Below, in pieces: positions 16,956 through 26,484 of a DNA stretch of 64,000 bases. Position 1 is the stretch's first letter. Each line of letters opens with the position of its first letter. The translations under genes and the position numbers were made by a program. The notes beneath the pieces were generated by a model, which worked only from the letters and a program-made list of their open reading frames with translations, searched no databases and was not told the origin of the DNA. The stretch comes from Actinomycetaceae bacterium (GTDB lineage: Bacteria > Actinomycetota > Actinomycetes > Actinomycetales > Actinomycetaceae), in NCBI GenBank assembly GCA_030530685.1, contig JAUMUM010000010.1:1-64000 (forward strand), in the 5' to 3' direction.

Positions 16956-17681
16956 GTGTTCGGTAGGAAAAAGAACGGCGGCACGAACGCCGAGGACGTC
17001 GGGGCTTCCAGCGTCGAGGTTGGCCCCAAGAAGGGGTACACGCCCGGAAAGGGCACGCGCACTCGCAGCCGGAAGGAAGCCGAGGCCGCCAATCGCCACC
17101 CCATCGTCGCCGATAAGAGACGCATGAGCAAGGAGGAACTGCGCGCTCACAAGGCCGAGCAGCGCGCGCGCAGCAACGAAAGCTGGCAGCGCCAGCAGGA
17201 GGCGATGCGCACGGGCGATACGAATAACATGCCCCTCTCTCACCGCGGGCCCGTTCGAGCCTTCGGCCGCAACGTGGTCGACTCGCGCTTCAACCTGGGC
17301 GCCTACTTCATGCCCCTGGCCTTCGTGCTAGTCCTGTCCATCTTCTTCCAGGCACGGTTCCCAGCCGTTTTCATGACGACCACGCTCGCGGGCTATGCCG
17401 TTTTCATCATCATGGCGATCGACACGGGCCTGACCGTCAGGCGCGCGCGCATCCTCGCCGAGCACAAATTTGGATCCGAGAGAATGCCGCGCGGCTTTGC
17501 CTTGCAGATGTTCTCGCGCGCGATGTACATCCGCCGCTGGCGCATGCCCCGCCCGCAGGTCGGCCTGGGCGAGTACCCGGCCGGCGCCAGCTCGGAAGAT
17601 TACAGGCAGGCCAAGGAAGCGCTGCGCGAGCAGGCCCGGTCCCAGCGAGCCGCGCGCAGGGCCAGCCGCAGGGCGAAATAA
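16956..17681 (+). CDS. DUF3043 membrane protein (Rv2206-like)
   Basis: 241 residues. A long basic N-terminus (about 1-108, many Lys/Arg) is followed by two transmembrane helices (about 115-136 and 139-158) and a basic, Arg-rich C-terminal tail with the signature MYIRRWRMPRPQVGLGEYP. DUF3043 is restricted to actinobacteria and its function is unknown. The start is GTG with GGAG eight bases upstream. Its place between the Rv2205c-like gene and pyrD keeps the mycobacterial order on one side. A hairpin with a T-rich tail follows. Confidence 0.82.
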   Translation: MFGRKKNGGTNAEDVGASSVEVGPKKGYTPGKGTRTRSRKEAEAANRHPIVADKRRMSKEELRAHKAEQRARSNESWQRQQEAMRTGDTNNMPLSHRGPVRAFGRNVVDSRFNLGAYFMPLAFVLVLSIFFQARFPAVFMTTTLAGYAVFIIMAIDTGLTVRRARILAEHKFGSERMPRGFALQMFSRAMYIRRWRMPRPQVGLGEYPAGASSEDYRQAKEALREQARSQRAARRASRRAK

Positions 17682-17826
17682 GAGCCGTCAGAAGTAAACG
17701 TGCAGTAGGGCCGGCCGGGCGGCACCAACCCACCGCTTAGCAACCGGCAGAACGCGCCGCAGTTGATGTGGCGCCGTGCCTTGGGACAGCCAGCCTTTGC
17801 CGGCGTCACGGCCCTCGCCAACTCGG

Positions 17827-17862
17827 CGCGCCTCGCCTCGCGCGAGGCGCGTTCTCTTGCTT
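17827..17862 (+). terminator. Terminator after the DUF3043 gene
   Basis: CGCGCCTCG (17827-17835) and CGAGGCGCG (17843-17851) form a stem, followed by TTCTCTTGCTTC. It lies between convergent genes and reads best for the plus strand. Confidence 0.65.
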
Positions 17863-17886
17863 CACCCGGCCGTTCCGGCCGTGGCC

Positions 17887-18903
17887 CTACTTGCGAGCCA
17901 GCGCGCGGTTGATATGCCCCGGCATGAACGGGCCGCGCAGGACGAAGCCCGTCAGCGTCTGCAGGAGATCGGCTCCGGCACCGATCATGGCCTCGGCGTC
18001 GTCGGTGGTCAGGATGCCGCCGACGCCAATGATGATGTAATCGGCGCCGAGCCGGCCGCGCAGGCGCGCCACGACCTGCCGAGCGCGCTGCCTGAGCGGG
18101 GCGCCCGACAATCCGCCGGGGCCGTAATCGTGCCCGACCGTCGTATTCGTCGCCACGACGCCGTCCAGCCCCTCATCGACGACGAGATCCGCCACCGCGT
18201 CGATGTCCTCATCGGAAAGGTCGGGGGCAATCTTCACGAGGATGGGCACGTGGCGCCCGGCGGCCGCGTCGGCCGCCTCCCTCGTCGCCCTCGCAATGGG
18301 ACGCAGGGCCGCAACAGCCTGCAGGTCGCGCAGGCCCGGAGTATTCGGTGAGGAGACGTTGATGACGAGGTAGTCGGCCCACCTGGCCAACTTGCGGGCG
18401 CATTGAGCGTAGTCGGCCGGCGCCTGCTCGGACTTCACCCACTTATTCTTACCAATGTTCACGCCGACGACGCACGCCCGTCCGCGCTTGCTGGAGCGAA
18501 GGGCGCGCAGCCGCTCGGCGACGGCATCCGCGCCGTCGTTGTTGAATCCCATGCGGTTGCGCAAGGCCTGCTCCGGGACGATCCTCCACAGCCTGGGGCG
18601 GTCATTGCCCGGCTGGGGCTGCGGCGTGACCGTGCCTATTTCCGTGAACGCGAAGCCCAGGGCCATGGTGCCAAGTATCGCCGTGGCATTCTTGTCCTGC
18701 CCTGCGGCCATGCCCAGACGCCCGGGCACGGGCCTGGCGAGCAGTCCGGCCAGGCGGTCGCCGCCGGTGCTGCCGACGGTTGCGGCGCTCAGCGGCGCCA
18801 GCGGACTGCGCCCGAATGCGCCAATGGCCGACATCGCCCAGGCGTGGGCCCGCTCGGGATCCGTCCTGGTCAAAACGTGCCGGTAAAGCAAGCTGTAGAG
18901 CAC
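17887..18903 (-). CDS. pyrD: Dihydroorotate dehydrogenase, class 2 (quinone)
   Basis: 338 residues. It oxidises dihydroorotate to orotate in pyrimidine synthesis, passing electrons via FMN to membrane quinone. Class 2 signs: the amphipathic N-terminal membrane-associating helices (LYSLLYRHVLTRTDPERAH), the FMN region LGMAAGQDKN, RMGFNNDG, the catalytic serine in INVSSPNTPGLR (184/185), and the late IGVGGI phosphate-binding motif. I chose GTG at 18903 because GGAGG lies six bases upstream. It overlaps the end of the upstream membrane gene's stop region (TAATGTG), so the two are coupled. No other pyr gene is present. Confidence 0.92.
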   Translation of the reverse strand: MLYSLLYRHVLTRTDPERAHAWAMSAIGAFGRSPLAPLSAATVGSTGGDRLAGLLARPVPGRLGMAAGQDKNATAILGTMALGFAFTEIGTVTPQPQPGNDRPRLWRIVPEQALRNRMGFNNDGADAVAERLRALRSSKRGRACVVGVNIGKNKWVKSEQAPADYAQCARKLARWADYLVINVSSPNTPGLRDLQAVAALRPIARATREAADAAAGRHVPILVKIAPDLSDEDIDAVADLVVDEGLDGVVATNTTVGHDYGPGGLSGAPLRQRARQVVARLRGRLGADYIIIGVGGILTTDDAEAMIGAGADLLQTLTGFVLRGPFMPGHINRALARK

Positions 18904-18904
18904 A

Positions 18905-19342
18905 TTAGCCTCCGTTGCGTGTAGCGATCTTCGAGGGGTCCGACCAGGCGAGCCACACGAGCGCGGCCACAGCCCCCACCGTCGGCAGGAAAAAATAGGT
19001 GGCGCCGCCGTGGTACCAGGGGTTGACGCGGTCGAGCTGCCAACTGCTGACCGCAAGCGCGACAAAGGGGGCGAGCACGTTGAGCATCCAGGCAAGGTAG
19101 GCGATCCGCCGCATTCGGCGCCCGTTGTGAACAATGCCCACCGCGCCCATGGTCCACGTGACGGCCGCGGTCAGCGTGAGGAAACCTTCGGCCACGAAAC
19201 CGTGGAGGAAAGCGTCGGTCGAGGCGATGATGCCGCGCCACAGGAAAATGCATGCGAGGCAGGCCAGGACGACGAAGAGTATGCGCGGCCATCCCCGCGC
19301 ACTCTGGCGTTCGTCGCGAAGCTGTTCGCCCGGCTGTGTCAC
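18905..19342 (-). CDS. Four-helix membrane protein of unknown function
   Basis: 145 residues. A hydrophilic N-terminus (about 20 residues) and four predicted transmembrane helices (about 22-40, 48-68, 79-97 and 108-128) end in a short hydrophilic tail. I recognise no family. The frame runs further upstream; GTG at 19342, preceded by a purine-rich GGGGGA, is my best start and is not certain. The stop TAA runs directly into the pyrD start, so it is probably co-transcribed with pyrD. It is divergent from pepA. Confidence 0.55.
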   Translation of the reverse strand: MTQPGEQLRDERQSARGWPRILFVVLACLACIFLWRGIIASTDAFLHGFVAEGFLTLTAAVTWTMGAVGIVHNGRRMRRIAYLAWMLNVLAPFVALAVSSWQLDRVNPWYHGGATYFFLPTVGAVAALVWLAWSDPSKIATRNGG

Positions 19343-19357
19343 CTGGCATCCCCCTCG

Positions 19358-19363
19358 TATGAT
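19358..19363 (+). promoter_or_regulatory. -10 hexamer TATGAT, leaderless start of pepA
   Basis: Six bases (TGACCC) separate it from the ATG at 19370. Confidence 0.6.
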
Positions 19364-19369
19364 TGACCC

Positions 19370-20800
<1,431 letters not shown>

Positions 20801-20809
<9 letters not shown>

Positions 20810-20860
20810 CGTCTGACCGGCCCTAAGCGGTTGGGAGGTCGCTCGGCCCTAGCGGTTACT
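20801..20860. repeat. Degenerate short repeats after pepA
   Basis: CGGCCCTAGCG or close variants occur at 20801-20811, 20818-20829 and 20844-20854. The first overlaps the pepA stop. Confidence 0.55.
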
Positions 20861-20872
20861 GGTCGGCAGTTG

Positions 20873-20890
20873 TTACCGGTCGACCGGTAA
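20873..20890. other. Perfect 18-bp palindrome
   Basis: TTACCGGTCGACCGGTAA, symmetric over all 18 bases, in the spacer between two convergent genes. It has no T-run for a terminator; it could be a protein-binding site. A second small hairpin (CGAGGCT, GCGG, AGCCTCG) lies at 20936-20953. Confidence 0.7.
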
Positions 20891-21012
20891 GGCGAGTGGC
20901 CGACGGAACCCACGAAACCCGCCAAGTCCGGCGATCGAGGCTGCGGAGCCTCGCGCGCCGCAGCCGAGCTGACATCGCGCCACTGCCGCCCTCTAGTTTC
21001 CTGTGCCGGTGG

Positions 21013-21333
21013 CTACCGCCTGCGCTGGCGTTCATTCCACTGGCGCACCGAATCCGGGTAGCCCGTTTTAACAACCTCATAAAATGGGATCCCCAGCTGC
21101 TGGGCGAGCTTGGCTCCCGCCACGGCATCCGGGACTCTACGGCGTGTCCATTCGCCGTCGCGCGCAACGAGCATGAGCGCGGACGGTTCGCGGGGAGTCT
21201 GTGGCTCGTAGAAGGCCTCGACACCCTGGCGGCTGGCCACGAACTGCTCGAAGTGCTGCGTCGTCGCAGACCTCGCCGCGGCCTGGTCGCGCCTCGACGG
21301 TGACTTGTCGCGCTTGCGTGAAAATAGAGCCAT
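21013..21333 (-). CDS. Small conserved actinobacterial protein next to lpdA
   Basis: 106 residues. The N-terminus is basic (MALFSRKRDKSPSRRDQAAARS), the middle is compact (HFEQFVASRQGVEAFYEPQTPREPSALMLVARDGEWTRR), and the rest (VPDAVAGAKLAQQLGIPFYEVVKTGYPDSVRQWN) looks globular. Similar short proteins are found beside lpdA in other actinobacteria; the function is unknown to me. There is no signal peptide or membrane helix. TAAGCT six bases before the ATG at 21333 gives a leaderless start. It is divergent from lpdA. Confidence 0.7.
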   Translation of the reverse strand: MALFSRKRDKSPSRRDQAAARSATTQHFEQFVASRQGVEAFYEPQTPREPSALMLVARDGEWTRRRVPDAVAGAKLAQQLGIPFYEVVKTGYPDSVRQWNERQRRR

Positions 21334-21339
21334 GACACC

Positions 21340-21345
21340 AGCTTA
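21340..21345 (-). promoter_or_regulatory. -10 hexamer TAAGCT, leaderless start at 21333
   Basis: Six bases (GGTGTC) separate it from the ATG. Confidence 0.5.
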
Positions 21346-21491
21346 CGCGCAGCCGCCTTACAAACTCACGTGTCCGAACTGACAAAAGTGGCAGAATGTA
21401 ATATGTGCATTCGGACGCGGCCCGGGGGGATAATCGGGACATAAGTACTAGCCGACATGCGATCGGATCGTCGAGCTCGAAGGAGAGGCAC

Positions 21492-22868
21492 GTGGCTGAG
21501 ACACTGGAATACGACGTCGTTGTGCTCGGTGCGGGAAGTGGCGGTTACGCAGCCGCCCTGCGCGCCGCACAACTGGGGCTGAAAGTCGCCCTGATCGAGG
21601 GGGACAAGGTCGGGGGGACGTGCCTGCACCGCGGATGCATTCCCACCAAGGCCCTACTGCACGCCGCCGAGGTGGCCGACGAGATGCGCGAAGGCGGGTC
21701 TATCGGCGTGCGCGGCAGTTTCGAGGGCATTGACATGCAGGCTCTCGGCAAGTATAAGAATGGCGTCATCGAGCGCATGTACAAGGGGCTGACGGGCCTC
21801 GTCTCCTCTCGCGGCGTCGACACTGTCAACGGCTGGGGCCGGCTCGTCGCCAAGGACACCGTCGAGGTCGGCGGCACGCTGTATCGAGGCAAGAATGTCA
21901 TCCTCGCCTCGGGTTCCTTCTCCAAGACGCTCGGCCTGGATATCTCCGGCCGCGTCATCACCTCCGACGAGGCCCTGAACATGGACCACGTCCCCGGCTC
22001 GGTCATCATCCTGGGCGGTGGCGTCATCGGCGTCGAGTTTGCCTCCGTGTGGCGGTCATACGGGACCGAGGTAACGATCATTGAGGGCCTGCCCAACCTG
22101 GTCCCGGCCGAGGACCTTGCCGTCAGCAAGGTCCTGGAGCGCACCTTCCGCAAGCGGGGAATCAAGTTCCATACCAAGACGATGTTCGAGCGCGTCGAGC
22201 AGGATGAACATTCGGTGACCGTCCACACGCAGAACGGCAAGTCGTACACTGCCGACTACCTCCTCGTGGCGATCGGGCGCGGCCCGGCCACCTCCAATCT
22301 CGGCTATGAGGAGCAGGGCATTGCCATAGACCGCGGTTTCGTCCTGACCGACGAGCGCTTGCGCACCAACGTCGAGGGCGTCTACGCCGTTGGGGACATC
22401 GTTCCCGGTCTGCAGCTAGCCCACCGCGGATTCCTCCAGGGCATCTTCGTCGCCGAGGAGATCGCCGGCCTCAATCCGCGCGTCATCGACGAAAACCTCA
22501 TCCCTCGCGTCACCTTCAGCAACCCGGAGATCGCCTCTGTCGGCCTGAACCAGAACCGGGCCGAAGAGGAATACGGCAAGGACAATGTCGAGGCCGTGGA
22601 ATTCAACCTCGCCGGCAACGGCAAGTCTCAGATGCTCGGCACGCAGGGGTTCGTCAAACTCGTTCGCGTCAAGGACGGGCCCATCGTCGGTTTCCATGCC
22701 GTCGGCGCGCGCATGGGCGAACAGATCGGCGAGGGCCAACTCCTCGTAGCATGGGACGTACAGCCCGAAGACCTCGAAGGCCTCATCCACGCCCATCCCA
22801 CCCAGAACGAAGCCGTCGGCGAGGCGATTCTCGCCCTTGGCGGCAAGCCGCTTCATACCCACAACTAA
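21492..22868 (+). CDS. lpdA: Dihydrolipoyl dehydrogenase (E3)
   Basis: 458 residues. The FAD flavoprotein reoxidises dihydrolipoamide on E2 with NAD+. Motifs: FAD-binding VVVLGAGSGGYAAALRA, the redox disulfide in GGTCLHRGCIPTK, NAD-binding VIILGGGVIGVEFAS, the second FAD contact VYAVGDIV, and the catalytic HAHPTQNEA near the C-terminus. The start is GTG at 21492, six bases after AGGAG. The dlaT gene begins 15 bases after its stop, so the two form an operon supplying E3 and E2. The E1 gene aceE lies about 29 kb away. Confidence 0.96.
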   Translation: MAETLEYDVVVLGAGSGGYAAALRAAQLGLKVALIEGDKVGGTCLHRGCIPTKALLHAAEVADEMREGGSIGVRGSFEGIDMQALGKYKNGVIERMYKGLTGLVSSRGVDTVNGWGRLVAKDTVEVGGTLYRGKNVILASGSFSKTLGLDISGRVITSDEALNMDHVPGSVIILGGGVIGVEFASVWRSYGTEVTIIEGLPNLVPAEDLAVSKVLERTFRKRGIKFHTKTMFERVEQDEHSVTVHTQNGKSYTADYLLVAIGRGPATSNLGYEEQGIAIDRGFVLTDERLRTNVEGVYAVGDIVPGLQLAHRGFLQGIFVAEEIAGLNPRVIDENLIPRVTFSNPEIASVGLNQNRAEEEYGKDNVEAVEFNLAGNGKSQMLGTQGFVKLVRVKDGPIVGFHAVGARMGEQIGEGQLLVAWDVQPEDLEGLIHAHPTQNEAVGEAILALGGKPLHTHN

Positions 22869-22883
22869 AAGTAAGAGGGAAAC

Positions 22884-24563
22884 ATGTCTGAACCCATTAA
22901 GATGCCTGCCCTGGGCGAATCCGTCACAAGCGGTACGGTGACCACGTGGCTCAAGCAGGTCGGCGAGACCGTCGAGGTCGACGAGCCCCTTCTGGAGGTG
23001 TCGACGGACAAGGTTGACACCGAAGTTCCCTCCCCCGCCTCCGGCGTCCTCGAGCAGATACTCGTGGCCGAGGACGAGGATGTGGAAGTGGGAACCACGC
23101 TCGGTTACATTGGCGATGGCTCGGGGGCTTCGGCTCCGCAGGCCGACGAGGCACCGCGCCCCGAGTCGGCGGCGCAGGAGGCCCCGCAAGCTCCCGCCGA
23201 TAGCGCTCCTCAGGCCCCAGTGGATGCGGCCGTCGCCGGCGACGGCGTGGCCGTCGTCATGCCGGCCCTGGGAGAGTCGGTGGCCGAGGGCACGGTGACC
23301 ACGTGGCTCAAGCAGGTCGGCGACACCGTCGAGGTCGACGAGCCCCTTCTGGAGGTGTCGACGGACAAGGTCGACACCGAAGTTCCCTCCCCCGCCTCCG
23401 GCGTGCTGACCTCCATCGCCGTCGGTGAGGACGAGACGGTTGCCGTCGGTGCCGTCCTCGCCCACATCGGCGACAGCGCTGCTGCCGCGACACCGGCTCC
23501 CGCCGAGCCGGCCCCCGCCCCGGCGAGCCCGCAGCCTTCTCCGGCAGCCGAGGCACCTGCACCCGCAGCGCCAGCCCCGGCCCAGCCCGCGGCCCCGGGC
23601 GTCACTGCGTCCGATGCGACCGCCTACGTCACGCCAGTCGTTCGCAAGCTCGCCAAGGATCTTGGCGTGGACATCGACTCCGTCCAGGGCACGGGAGTCG
23701 GCGGACGTATCCGCCGCCAGGACGTCGAACAGGCCGCGCGCAAGGCGAAGGAGGAGGCCGAGAAGGCCGCCGCTGCTGCCGCCGCCGCGGCCGCACCGAC
23801 CGCACCGGCCGCCGCACCCGCCAAGCCGTCCGCCGAGGCCGAGCAGCTGCGCGGCACGACCCAGAAGATGAGCCGCCTGCGCAAGGTCATCTCCGAGCGC
23901 ATGGTCGAATCCCTGCAGGTCGCGGCCCAGCTGACGACCGTTGTCGAGGTCGACGTCACGCGCATCGTCGCACTGCGCGGTGCCAAGAAGGACGAGTTCG
24001 GCTCCAAGACCGGCTCGAAGCTGACCTTCCTCCCCTTCTTCGTCAAGGCGGCCGTCGACACGCTGAAGTCGCACCCGAAGATCAACGCCTCGATCGACGG
24101 CCAGAACGTCACCTACTGGGATCACGAGCACGTCGGCATTGCCGTCGACACACCCAGGGGTCTCATGGTCCCGGTGGTTCGCGATGCCGGTCACCTCAAT
24201 ATCGCGGGTATCGCCGCGTCGATCCAGGACCTGGCTGCGCGGACGCGCAGTGGCAAGATCTCGCCCGATGAGCTGTCCGGCTCGACGTTCACCATCACGA
24301 ACACGGGCTCGGCCGGCGCGCTCTTCGACACTCCGATCATCAACCAGCCCGAGGTCGCGATCCTCGGTGTCGGAACCATCGTCAAGCGCCCGGCCGTCGT
24401 GCGCGACGGCGATGGCAACGAGGTGATCGGCCTGCGCTCAATGGTCTACCTCGCGCTCAGCTACGATCATCGCCTGGTCGATGGCGCCGACGCCGGGCGC
24501 TACCTCTCCGATCTGAAGAGGCGCCTGGAAAGCGGCGACTTCGAGGCCGACCTGGGGATCTGA
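22884..24563 (+). CDS. dlaT: Dihydrolipoamide acyltransferase (E2) with two lipoyl domains
   Basis: 559 residues. It carries acyl groups on lipoyl-lysine arms and transfers them to CoA. Domains: lipoyl 1 (about 2-77, Lys43 in STDKVDTE), an Ala/Pro linker, lipoyl 2 (about 121-197, Lys162), another Ala/Pro linker, an E1/E3-binding domain (about 247-286), an Ala/Glu/Lys-rich linker, and the catalytic domain with His529 and Asp533 (HRLVDGAD). In M. tuberculosis the equivalent DlaT (Rv2215) pairs with AceE, and both 2-oxoacid complexes can share E2 in this phylum. The lipB and lipA genes that follow dlaT there are absent here. Confidence 0.94.
   Translation: MSEPIKMPALGESVTSGTVTTWLKQVGETVEVDEPLLEVSTDKVDTEVPSPASGVLEQILVAEDEDVEVGTTLGYIGDGSGASAPQADEAPRPESAAQEAPQAPADSAPQAPVDAAVAGDGVAVVMPALGESVAEGTVTTWLKQVGDTVEVDEPLLEVSTDKVDTEVPSPASGVLTSIAVGEDETVAVGAVLAHIGDSAAAATPAPAEPAPAPASPQPSPAAEAPAPAAPAPAQPAAPGVTASDATAYVTPVVRKLAKDLGVDIDSVQGTGVGGRIRRQDVEQAARKAKEEAEKAAAAAAAAAAPTAPAAAPAKPSAEAEQLRGTTQKMSRLRKVISERMVESLQVAAQLTTVVEVDVTRIVALRGAKKDEFGSKTGSKLTFLPFFVKAAVDTLKSHPKINASIDGQNVTYWDHEHVGIAVDTPRGLMVPVVRDAGHLNIAGIAASIQDLAARTRSGKISPDELSGSTFTITNTGSAGALFDTPIINQPEVAILGVGTIVKRPAVVRDGDGNEVIGLRSMVYLALSYDHRLVDGADAGRYLSDLKRRLESGDFEADLGI
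22935..23402 (+). repeat. Near-identical 111-bp lipoyl-domain repeats in dlaT
   Basis: 22935-23045 and 23292-23402 (period 357, 119 codons) differ at only two positions by eye; the rest of the two lipoyl domains is more diverged. This suggests recent gene conversion. Confidence 0.85.
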
Positions 24564-24602
24564 GCCACCGAGCAACGTCCCGGTCGACGAGTACGTACCA
24601 GG

Positions 24603-24637
24603 CGAGTGGGGTCGCGGTGCTGCCGCGGCCCCACTCG
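24603..24637 (+). terminator. Hairpin after dlaT
   Basis: CGAGTGGGG...CGCGG pairs with CCGCGGCCCCACTCG over about 14 bp (24603-24617 with 24623-24637). There is no T-run, so it may be a stabiliser or a Rho-assisted end. Confidence 0.5.
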
Positions 24638-24659
24638 TGCCATCCACGGACGTCACGCC

Positions 24660-24701
24660 CTAGTCAACGAGCGTCACGAGCTAGTCGACGAGCGTCACGC
24701 G
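24660..24701. repeat. Spacer tandem repeat, 21 bp, two copies
   Basis: 24660-24680 and 24681-24701 share CTAGTCnACGAGCGTCACG with one internal mismatch. Confidence 0.8.
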
Positions 24702-24788
24702 ACCAGACAGGCGTCAGATCCCCTCGCGGGGTGAGCGCGAGGCCCACTCTCAAAGCTCGGCTTCGACCTCCCGCTTGGCTTGCTGCCG

Positions 24789-25373
24789 CTAATGGGATTC
24801 GCACTCGCCCGTGTCGGTGATCCTCCAGGGGTCGGGTTCCATCTCCCAGCGAGTGCATCGCCGCTGCGCCTGACCGAGCTCGACGCCGTCGTCGAGCACG
24901 AGATTGCGCTGGACGGTCCACACCTCAATGCTCAACGGGCCGCGCACGCTCACGGACTCAACATCGGTTTCAAGGGCGGTAATTCGCCCCTCGATCTGTT
25001 CGAAGATCGCCATGTCGTAGGCACGCGCGGGGCTCGACTCCACGGTGAGGGACTCCAACTGCTCGCGGTCGCCTTCAACCAGCGCGCGATCCCGCCTGTC
25101 CACCATCATCTCCGCCATCTTTTCGGCCTGCGCCTGGGAAATCGCAGCCCGGCCATCGGATGCCGGCACCGAGACGATGTCCCCGCTCGCCGAATCGCCT
25201 TCGGGCCCGTGACCGGCCCGAGCGCCGCCGGACGGAGTACTGCCCGCGGTTACCTCCCCGGCGGGCCTCCTTGCAAAGTCGGCGTGACCGGGAACGGCCA
25301 ACCCCATGACCAAGCCCGCGACAAAGGCGAATATGTACAGACGCAGGAACCTCATGCCCCGAGCCCACCACAT
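24789..25373 (-). CDS. Exported protein of unknown function
   Basis: 194 residues. A signal peptide or N-terminal anchor (MRFLRLYIFAFVAGLVMG, then LAVPGHA) precedes a polar linker (about 32-70) and a mixed helical and beta domain. The latter (ARAYDMAIFEQIEGRI, SVSVRGPLSIEVWTVQRN, then a TRWEMEPDPWRITD-like end) reads as one small extracytoplasmic domain. I do not recognise the family. The ATG at 25373 has GAGG upstream; the ATG at 25355 is an alternative six codons later. It is alone, in the opposite direction to dlaT and the DUF4191 gene. Confidence 0.6.
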   Translation of the reverse strand: MWWARGMRFLRLYIFAFVAGLVMGLAVPGHADFARRPAGEVTAGSTPSGGARAGHGPEGDSASGDIVSVPASDGRAAISQAQAEKMAEMMVDRRDRALVEGDREQLESLTVESSPARAYDMAIFEQIEGRITALETDVESVSVRGPLSIEVWTVQRNLVLDDGVELGQAQRRCTRWEMEPDPWRITDTGECESH

Positions 25374-25559
25374 CGCCAGCCTCTGCCCGCGACGCAATCC
25401 ACAGGCGTCGGCTTGTGGACCCTTAAGGCAGCACCGGCGCACGGCCGCGGTCCTGGAACCCGCACGACGGCGAGCAGCACGGGCCCGCCACCGGCTTGAC
25501 GCCAGCCGTCCGCTGCGCCGAGCCGGGCCGGGCACTGTCCGCTCACGGCGCTAACGCTC

Positions 25560-25582
25560 GCCATGCGTTGGCCATGCGTTGG
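25560..25582. repeat. Short tandem repeat, period 11
   Basis: GCCATGCGTTGG at 25560-25571 and again at 25571-25582, in the promoter region of the DUF4191 gene just before TAGAAT. Confidence 0.7.
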
Positions 25583-25626
25583 CGATCCACTAGAATTTCT
25601 GGAGGTGCCTTATTGGAAGGATGGCA

Positions 25627-26331
25627 ATGGCGAAGGACAAGAAATCGAAGAAGGACCAGAAGAAGCAGCGCTGGTTCAAGGTCCTCGCAGAGGCATATCG
25701 CATCGCCAAGAGGACGTACCCGTGGATCGGGTGGGCCCTGCTCGGCCTGGCGGCGCTGGGACTGGCAATCGGTATCATCCCGGCAATCGTCACGGGGCGC
25801 TGGATCGTGTGGACGATACTCGGCCTGCTCCTGGCATTCGTGATGCCGATGATCTTGCTCACGCGGCTCGTCCGCAAGGCCAGCTTCAGCCAGATCGACG
25901 GCATGCCCGGGGCTGTCAGCGCCGTGCTCGACCGTATCGGCCGCGGATGGAACGTCAAGACCGAGCCCGTCCGCTTCAGCGCCCGCAGCCAGGACATGGT
26001 GTTTCGAGCCATCGGCCGGCCGGGCATCGTCCTCGTGACCGAAGGCCCGGCCTCGCGCGTGTCCGGGTTGGTGCGCGAAGAGCGGCGCGCCATCAAGCGC
26101 GTGGCCCAGAACGCCCCCGTTCACGTCATCAATGTGGGCAACGACGAGGGCCAGACCCCGCTGATCGACCTCGAAAAGTCAATGCGCCGCCTGCCCAGGG
26201 CCATCTCGAGCTCCGAGGTGGCTGCACTCGCACGGCGTTTCGACGCCCTGACCTCCAACTCGCTGCCAATCCCCAAGGGAGTCGACCCGTACAAGGTCCG
26301 CCCTGACCGCCGCGCCCTTCGCGGCAAGTGA
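25627..26331 (+). CDS. DUF4191 membrane protein (Rv2219-like)
   Basis: 234 residues. A very basic N-terminus (KDKKSKKDQKKQR) precedes two transmembrane helices (about 33-53 and 58-78) and a cytoplasmic domain with the family pattern FSQIDGMPGAVSAVLDRIGRGW and RAIGRPGIVLVTEGP. The function is unknown. The ATG at 25621 is also in frame, but GGAAGG lies six bases before the ATG at 25627. It sits immediately before glnA1, as Rv2219 does in M. tuberculosis. The hairpin after it separates it from glnA1. Confidence 0.82.
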   Translation: MAKDKKSKKDQKKQRWFKVLAEAYRIAKRTYPWIGWALLGLAALGLAIGIIPAIVTGRWIVWTILGLLLAFVMPMILLTRLVRKASFSQIDGMPGAVSAVLDRIGRGWNVKTEPVRFSARSQDMVFRAIGRPGIVLVTEGPASRVSGLVREERRAIKRVAQNAPVHVINVGNDEGQTPLIDLEKSMRRLPRAISSSEVAALARRFDALTSNSLPIPKGVDPYKVRPDRRALRGK

Positions 26332-26349
26332 GGACCCACCTAGCGCTAA

Positions 26350-26375
26350 GCTGCATGCCCGGTCGGGCATGCAGC
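26350..26375 (+). terminator. Perfect hairpin after the DUF4191 gene
   Basis: GCTGCATGCCCG, GT, CGGGCATGCAGC: a 12-bp perfect stem with a two-base centre. There is no T-run downstream. Confidence 0.55.
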
Positions 26376-26484
26376 GCGTGGTAGCAGGCGGACGTGTCAA
26401 CCGCCCGGGTCGCCGCGCTGTAATGTGTTGCCTATAGACTTTCACCGACCACGGGTGAATGCCATCAGCACATGAGGAGGCTCG

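Noticed and set aside
26433-26438. AmtR or GlnR box upstream of glnA1
   Set aside because: Only a CTATAG core is visible and the second half-site is missing in both models.
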